This document shows, one piece after another, positions 41,005-44,911 of a stretch of 44,911 bases of DNA. Under the pieces are notes generated by a model, which was given only the letters and a program-made list of their open reading frames with translations, did not search any database and had not been told where the DNA came from. Source of the stretch: Actinomycetes bacterium (lineage in GTDB: Bacteria > Actinomycetota > Coriobacteriia > Anaerosomatales > Anaerosomataceae); contig JAJFTE010000011.1 of the NCBI GenBank assembly GCA_021373175.1, forward strand, positions 1 through 44,911, read 5' to 3'. Both the position numbers and the translations under genes were made by a program. The number at the start of each line of letters is the position of its first letter. The first letter of the stretch is position 1.

Positions 41005-41979
41005 ATGCCATACGATGATTGGGCCGCGGAGCGCCTCCAGGGTATGGCGACGGCTGCCCAAGAGTTGACAAGACTAGGGCTGGACAGATCCCGCAGGATT
41101 GACGTCTACCGAGTCATCGAAGATGTCGGCATCTCTCTCATGTTCCAGCCAATGCGCGAGCTATATGGGGCCCTAATTCGCGAGGGCGCGCAGACCGGAA
41201 TAATGGTCAACAGCCAGCATCCGGTTGGGTTGAGACGGTACACGGCGGCTCATGAGCTTGGACATTGGGCGCTCGGCCACGAGACCCTCTTAGACACGCA
41301 AGAGCAGGTCGAGAATCACGGGATGGACCCTAGGGAGATTGCTGCTCAGGCGTTTGCCGGCGCATTCTTGATGCCTGCGCCGCTTTTGAATTCGATACGG
41401 AAGATCGATCTGACCAGTCCCGATGAGCTCTACCAGGCCGCCGTGAGATTTGGCGTCACATACTCCGCGCTTCTCACCCAACTCACGACGGTGGGCCAAA
41501 TCACATGGTCGGATCGCGATCGACTGGCCTGCAAGACCCCGAAGCAGCTGAAGACACGAGCGACTAATGGTCGCCAACTGTCAAATCCTTGGCGTGATGT
41601 CTGGGTCGTCAGGCAGAAGGAAGACCTGCGGGATCTTTGTCTGTCCGAAGACGACGAGGTCCACCTGTATCTTGAGGAGATGCCATCCTCTGGCTACATC
41701 TGGTGGACAACCGGCGCGGGCGCGAGTGCGATGTTCGTCGATGAGTACATCTCAGGCGACACGGGCGACGCTATTGGCTCTCGATGCGTCCGCCATTTTG
41801 GCGCGCGAGCGACTCGCGATGGTAAGCGCATCACACTCACGTTGAGTCGCGCAGCACTCGGAGATGAAGCGGCGGGGAAGCTTGTCGTTCCAACAGCGAC
41901 GTCTGACGAGGCGCTCCTTGGTGATAAACGGGGTCTGGCGCCCCGTGACCAGAGGCTGCTTCTCGCAGCGAGGGCGTGA
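41005..41979 (+). CDS. ImmA/IrrE metallopeptidase with C-terminal chagasin-like (I42) inhibitor domain
   Basis: 324 residues, ATG 41005. Residues 1-180 are an ImmA/IrrE (COG2856) domain: RRYTAAHELGHWALGHE with zinc ligands His83 and His87 and catalytic Glu84, and a third ligand candidate Glu111 in REIAAQAFAGAFLMP. Residues about 195-290 resemble proteinase inhibitor I42: an extended strand DEVHLYLEE, the GYIW loop MPSSGYIWW (as NPTTGYxW of chagasin), a Gly-rich second loop, GSRCVRHFGARAT and DGKRITLTLSRA. I42 proteins block papain-family peptidases, and a papain-like peptidase is encoded by the overlapping next gene. This suggests an inhibitor of the effector built into its regulator. The I42 assignment is from motifs only. 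Confidence 0.78.
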   Translation: MPYDDWAAERLQGMATAAQELTRLGLDRSRRIDVYRVIEDVGISLMFQPMRELYGALIREGAQTGIMVNSQHPVGLRRYTAAHELGHWALGHETLLDTQEQVENHGMDPREIAAQAFAGAFLMPAPLLNSIRKIDLTSPDELYQAAVRFGVTYSALLTQLTTVGQITWSDRDRLACKTPKQLKTRATNGRQLSNPWRDVWVVRQKEDLRDLCLSEDDEVHLYLEEMPSSGYIWWTTGAGASAMFVDEYISGDTGDAIGSRCVRHFGARATRDGKRITLTLSRAALGDEAAGKLVVPTATSDEALLGDKRGLAPRDQRLLLAARA

Positions 41980-42626
41980 CCGTGGGCGTCGATCTGCGGA
42001 GTGAGTTGCCGCCCGTGCGTGACCAGGGGCAGAGTCCCTTCTGCGTAGCTTTTGCGCTGACGGCCGTTCACGAGAACGGCGCATCCGTCGAGAGGCTGAG
42101 CGAAGCGAGCTTGTTCGACACGTGCAAGAAGGTCGACGGGCTACCGGTCGACAGTGGCACGACTATTGATGCAGCCACTTGGGCCCTTGAGGCTTGGGGA
42201 CAATGCCGTGCCGAAGACTGGCCGTTGGACAGTACCCCTCCGGCCGCACTGCGTTTCGCCGCTGGGCTGGATTTCCCCGATGGCAGCAGACGGTGCCTAT
42301 TGAAGCCGCATGCGACTTCGACAAGCAGCTTGATCGCCGCGCTCGATGCGAGGAAGCCGATTGGGGTAGTCGTTCAGCTGACCCGGGAGTTCTACCGCGC
42401 GCAGAAGGGGAGGGTGGCTCTTACCGCAGGCGACGAGGCAATCCCCGCCCGGCATGCGCTCGTGCTGGTCGGATATGACCTCACTGGGTCGACGTCAGGC
42501 GGCGCGTTCATCTTTCGGAACTCATGGGGTTCTGCTTGGGGGGAGCATGGCTACGGCCGCGCCACCTTCGAATACCTCGAGCGCTGGGTCGCGCCGAGAG
42601 GAGTGGTGTTCGATTGCACGCTCTGA
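41976..42626 (+). CDS. Papain-like C1-family cysteine peptidase
   Basis: 216 residues from GTG 41976 (GTGA overlap). The C1 catalytic set is complete: Gln17 in PPVRDQGQS (oxyanion hole), Cys23 in SPFCVAFALTAV, His160 in PARHALVLVGYD and Asn182 in FRNSWGSAWGEHGYG. LSEASLFDTCKK matches the LSEQxLxxC helix of papain. There is no signal peptide and no propeptide, so it would be active in the cytoplasm unless held by an inhibitor; the preceding protein carries an I42-like inhibitor domain. The usual CGSCWAF is changed to SPFCVAF. Last gene of the overlapping operon. Confidence 0.88.
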   Translation: MTVGVDLRSELPPVRDQGQSPFCVAFALTAVHENGASVERLSEASLFDTCKKVDGLPVDSGTTIDAATWALEAWGQCRAEDWPLDSTPPAALRFAAGLDFPDGSRRCLLKPHATSTSSLIAALDARKPIGVVVQLTREFYRAQKGRVALTAGDEAIPARHALVLVGYDLTGSTSGGAFIFRNSWGSAWGEHGYGRATFEYLERWVAPRGVVFDCTL

Positions 42627-43072
42627 GTCCGTGAGGAAAGCCTTAGCCGAGTGTGTCCCTGTGGTCTCACCGACGAGTGTGAACCCAGCGGCGTGCTGGG
42701 CCGGGACCGCCGCTTGTAGGTGATTGGTGCGGGCACGACGCGAAGCGGAGCGGCGGCCTCAGTTGGGTGGCCGTTGGGAGACGCGCGAGGCGTTGAGCGG
42801 ACTGGACAACAGGCGCAGCGGTAAGGACGTCGGGTTACTGAAGGCGCGTCGCGGGCTCGACCGTGCCTTGGGTTAGTTGCGTCAGCCCCGGGATCACGTT
42901 GAAGTCCGACCAGGACTCAACCCGGTTGATCCGTTGAGACCGCTCGCATGTCAGATCCACGTGATAATAATGGAGCTGACGCCGACGCACGCGAGCCGGG
43001 ACCGAACACCACTTCTAACTGCGGTTATATGCCGATTGGTACAATGCGTGGGAAGTGACTGAAGGAGGAGCT
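42627..43072. other. 446-bp non-coding region between the protease operon and the ubiquitin-like cluster
   Basis: No gene is supported. A short hairpin CCCAGC-ggcgt-GCTGGG occurs near 42683 and the stretch to about 42980 is G-rich with no codon bias. It may be a decayed gene or mobile-element remnant. The end holds a TACAAT (43040-43045) and GGAGGAG ribosome-binding site of the next gene. Confidence 0.45.
43040..43045 (+). promoter_or_regulatory. -10 box of the ubiquitin-like cluster
   Basis: TACAAT, 28 bp before the ATG, same hexamer as other promoters in the window; the -35 is not clear. Confidence 0.5.
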
Positions 43073-43321
43073 ATGACGCACGACGACCATGTCAAGACAT
43101 ATCGAATCTACATAAATGGAGTCGAGAGGACTGTCGATCACGACGTACTCACGTACGGTGAGGTCGTGAGTCTATTCGTCGCTCAGCCCGTCGAGGGCAC
43201 CATCTATGCGGTGAGTTTCGAGCACGCCAAGGACCCCAAGGAGGGAGAGCTGGTCGAAGGTGGGTCTGTGACGATCAAACAGAACACGGAGTTCGATGTC
43301 GATGACACTGGTCGATCGTAG
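43073..43321 (+). CDS. Ubiquitin-like (multiubiquitin-family) beta-grasp protein
   Basis: 82 residues, ATG 43073 after GGAGGAG. A single beta-grasp domain in the multiubiquitin (PF14452) style: KTYRIYINGVERTVDH, LTYGEVVSLF, a YAVSFEHAKDP strand and the closing EGELVEGGSVTIKQNTEFDVDDTGRS. It ends TGRS with no Gly-Gly, as in several bacterial Ubl families whose conjugation is non-classical. The next two genes are an E1-like enzyme and a DUF6527 protein, the standard neighbours. Confidence 0.85.
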   Translation: MTHDDHVKTYRIYINGVERTVDHDVLTYGEVVSLFVAQPVEGTIYAVSFEHAKDPKEGELVEGGSVTIKQNTEFDVDDTGRS

Positions 43322-44471
43322 TCCCGACTTGTCGCGGCTCGTCGAAGATGGGTACGACATTGAGATCCGCGACGGAAACCTGCTCGTACACCATGTGCCA
43401 TACGTGACAAGCGAGGGTCACGTCGACTACTGCATCCTCGTATCTGAGCTGACCCACAACGGTACAACCACCATCGCGCCAGGCAATCACCAGGTGTGGG
43501 TCGTGGGCGGCATTCCACATGACCACCTAGGCAACCGCGTCAAGATCGTGCTAGACCAACCTCACAATTACGGCGAAGGTCTCCAAGCGAGTTGCAGCAT
43601 GTCCGGCAAGCCCGGCGGGGGTATGCCGCGCGACTATCATCACAAGATCAGCAACTACGTCATCAACGCGCTCGGACCCTATGTGCGGGCAATAGACCCC
43701 TCCGCCACTCACACGAACTACCCACCGCGAGAATCAAACGCCGAGGAGTCGGTGTTCAGGTATCACGATGCAGCAACGAGCCGGGCGGGGCTGAGTGCAA
43801 TCGCCGCGAAGCTGAAGCTCGGCAAAGTGGCAATCGTTGGTCTCGGTGGGACGGGCTCATACATTCTCGACCTGGTCGCGAAGACCCCCATCAGCGAAAT
43901 TCATCTGTTTGACGATGACGTTCTGTATGCGCACAACGCCTTTCGCGCTCCTGGCGCCGCATCACTTGCGGAGCTTGAAGCGTCGCCGCTGAAGGTTAGC
44001 TACTACGCCGAGAAGTACGACCACATACGAAGGGGTATTGTCGCGCATCCCGTTTGCATTACGGACGAGAACGTCAACGAACTCCAAGCGATGGATTTCG
44101 TATTCCTGTCGATGGACGCGGGCCCCATGAAGCGTGCAATTGTCGAGGCTCTCCAGGGCTGGGGTGTCCCATTCATCGACTGCGGTATGGGCGTCCGGCG
44201 ACAGGATGACTCTTTGCTTGGCACTCTCCGAGTCACTGCCGGAACCAATGGTCACTACGACCATCTGTCGCGACGCATCTCCTACACGGACGTCAATGCA
44301 AATGAGTACGATTGGAACATTCAGACCGCGGACCTGAACATGCTCAACGCCGCGATGGCGGTGCTGAAATGGAAGAAGTCCGTCGGCTACTACGCTGACA
44401 GCAAGAAGGAGTTCAACACTACATATAGCGTTGCTCGCAACCAGTTGATGAGCGGGGAGTTCGAATCATGA
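43296..44471 (+). CDS. E1-like ThiF enzyme with N-terminal DUF6791 domain
   Basis: 391 residues, overlapping the Ubl gene by 26 bp. Residues 10-145 are a DUF6791-type domain (LVEDGYDIEIRDGNLLVHHVPYVTSEG, DYHHKISNYVINALGPYVRAIDP). From about residue 175 a ThiF/E1 adenylation domain follows: KVAIVGLGGTGSYILDLVAK, ISEIHLFDDDVLYAHNAFRAPGA, FVFLSMDAGPMKRAI and PFIDCGMGV, whose Cys could be the thioester residue. It would adenylate the C-terminus of the Ubl. No separate E2 gene is seen; the DUF6791 part may do part of that work. It is coupled to the next gene by an ATGA overlap. Confidence 0.85.
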   Translation: MSMTLVDRSPDLSRLVEDGYDIEIRDGNLLVHHVPYVTSEGHVDYCILVSELTHNGTTTIAPGNHQVWVVGGIPHDHLGNRVKIVLDQPHNYGEGLQASCSMSGKPGGGMPRDYHHKISNYVINALGPYVRAIDPSATHTNYPPRESNAEESVFRYHDAATSRAGLSAIAAKLKLGKVAIVGLGGTGSYILDLVAKTPISEIHLFDDDVLYAHNAFRAPGAASLAELEASPLKVSYYAEKYDHIRRGIVAHPVCITDENVNELQAMDFVFLSMDAGPMKRAIVEALQGWGVPFIDCGMGVRRQDDSLLGTLRVTAGTNGHYDHLSRRISYTDVNANEYDWNIQTADLNMLNAAMAVLKWKKSVGYYADSKKEFNTTYSVARNQLMSGEFES

Positions 44472-44656
44472 GACAGGATTCGTTTGTTCCCGAGTACGTG
44501 GAAGCCATGCCCCAAACTCTTGAACCTGGACGGCTGTACATCTCGAAACGGTTCCGGACGGCGGCGCACCTGTGTGCGTGCGGATGCGGTGGTCGCGTCG
44601 TGACTCCGCTGAAGCCTGCGAAGTGGCAACTTACCGAAGTCGGTGGACTTGGTTAA
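44468..44656 (+). pseudogene. DUF6527 gene truncated by insertion sequence
   Basis: The frame begins with VPEYVEAMPQTLEPGRLYISKRF and AHLCACGCGGRVVTPLKPAKWQL, the N-terminal signature of DUF6527 proteins (Cys-rich CxCGCG motif). The family normally continues with a Ser-rich PSIGNW segment and a further Cys-containing core, but here the frame stops 62 residues in, at a TAA inside the IS256-like left end. The remainder should lie beyond the insertion, outside the window. This gene normally completes Ubl/E1 operons, so the system is probably impaired in this strain. Confidence 0.8.
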
Positions 44657-44911
44657 CGTCCCCGGAAGTGGTGTACGAAGGCCCGGTCGCCTGACATGAG
44701 GCGGCCACTGCTCCATCCTCGAGGGTGATTGAAGCCCGAGACCGAGGAGGAGACAGTGACCAAGGACAAGATGGACCGACTGACGTGGCTGCGCAAGACG
44801 CTTGAGGACGCCGACATCGACCTGATGCGCGAGATGCTCAAGGTCTTTGCCGAAGAGCTCATGGGTGCCGAGGCCGATGCGCTGTGCGGCGCCGGCTTTC
44901 GCGAACGGAGT
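44645..44911 (+). mobile_element. IS256-family insertion sequence, left end (partial)
   Basis: From about 44645 coding similarity to DUF6527 is lost and sequence typical of IS256-type termini appears (GTCCCCGGAAGTGG near 44658), followed by a transposase gene. The right end and the target duplication are outside the window, so the exact left boundary is approximate. Confidence 0.75.
44756..44911 (+). CDS. IS256-family (mutator-type) transposase, N-terminal fragment
   Basis: 52 residues from GTG 44756, with GAGGAGGAG upstream, running off the right edge. The segment LMREMLKVFAEELMGAEADALCGAGFRERS is the conserved N-terminal region of IS256 transposases. The DDE catalytic residues lie outside the window. 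Confidence 0.9.
   Translation, partial: MTKDKMDRLTWLRKTLEDADIDLMREMLKVFAEELMGAEADALCGAGFRERS

Noticed and set aside
42735-42900. Possible group II intron 5' end (GTGCG start)
   Set aside because: No domain V-like hairpin, no reverse transcriptase and no clear 3' end were found.
1-44911. CRISPR array
   Set aside because: No regularly spaced direct repeats were seen.

Overview
The window comes from a high-GC Gram-positive-type bacterium, most likely an anaerobic actinomycete relative (Actinomycetota, perhaps Coriobacteriia). This assignment is inferred from base composition, frequent GTG/TTG starts, TAnnnT-type -10 boxes, rubrerythrin, HgdB/activase and RACo-type genes, and a probable selenoprotein. 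No rRNA or other marker in the window fixes it.

Left edge (1-1570): the tail of an integron cassette array. Two attC sites with matching inverse-core and core motifs flank a complete cassette carrying a PD-(D/E)XK nuclease-domain gene. The 3' end of an earlier cassette gene enters from the left. The array runs into a junction where a frameshifted membrane-protein gene and the first 37 codons of a DODA-type dioxygenase gene are both cut off.

Core (1.7-35 kb): an ATC-hydrolase-family gene, rubrerythrin and small membrane proteins come first. A copper module follows: SafE/DsbD-like protein with a cupredoxin domain, an anchored cupredoxin, a CsoR-like dyad and CopA. Next are a three-gene HgdB-like/activase set and a long ArsR-led metalloid/thiol operon with ArsP, a CDF pump, a split permease, two thioredoxin-like proteins, CcdA and a probable selenoprotein with in-frame TGA, converging on Acr3. 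Then come a fused spermidine synthase-like protein, a RACo-like ferredoxin-ASKHA ATPase, and de novo purine genes in the order purC, purS, purQ, purL, purF, purM, purN, purH, with four small membrane proteins of unknown role among them. MscS and a tRNA-Lys/tRNA-Glu pair close the core.

Right part (35.1-44.9 kb): an accessory island, with codon and base use visibly less GC-biased than the core. It holds (i) a DNA-base-hypermodification-type set: a thymidylate synthase-like/Nmad1 fusion, a frameshifted small gene and an HMUDK_hel/aGPT-Pplase-like protein; (ii) a tightly overlapping six-gene operon encoding an acyl-carrier-like protein, a second very divergent thymidylate synthase-like protein, an AcpS-type phosphopantetheinyl transferase, an XRE regulator, an ImmA/IrrE metallopeptidase carrying a chagasin-like (I42) cysteine-protease-inhibitor domain, and a papain-like C1 peptidase; (iii) a ubiquitin-like protein, DUF6791-ThiF E1 and DUF6527 cluster whose last gene is cut by an IS256-family element running off the right edge.

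The six-gene operon (39144-42626) is the strongest candidate for an undescribed system. It joins carrier-protein chemistry, a pyrimidine-C5-chemistry fold and a protease/protease-inhibitor pair under one promoter with a dyad next to its -10 box.
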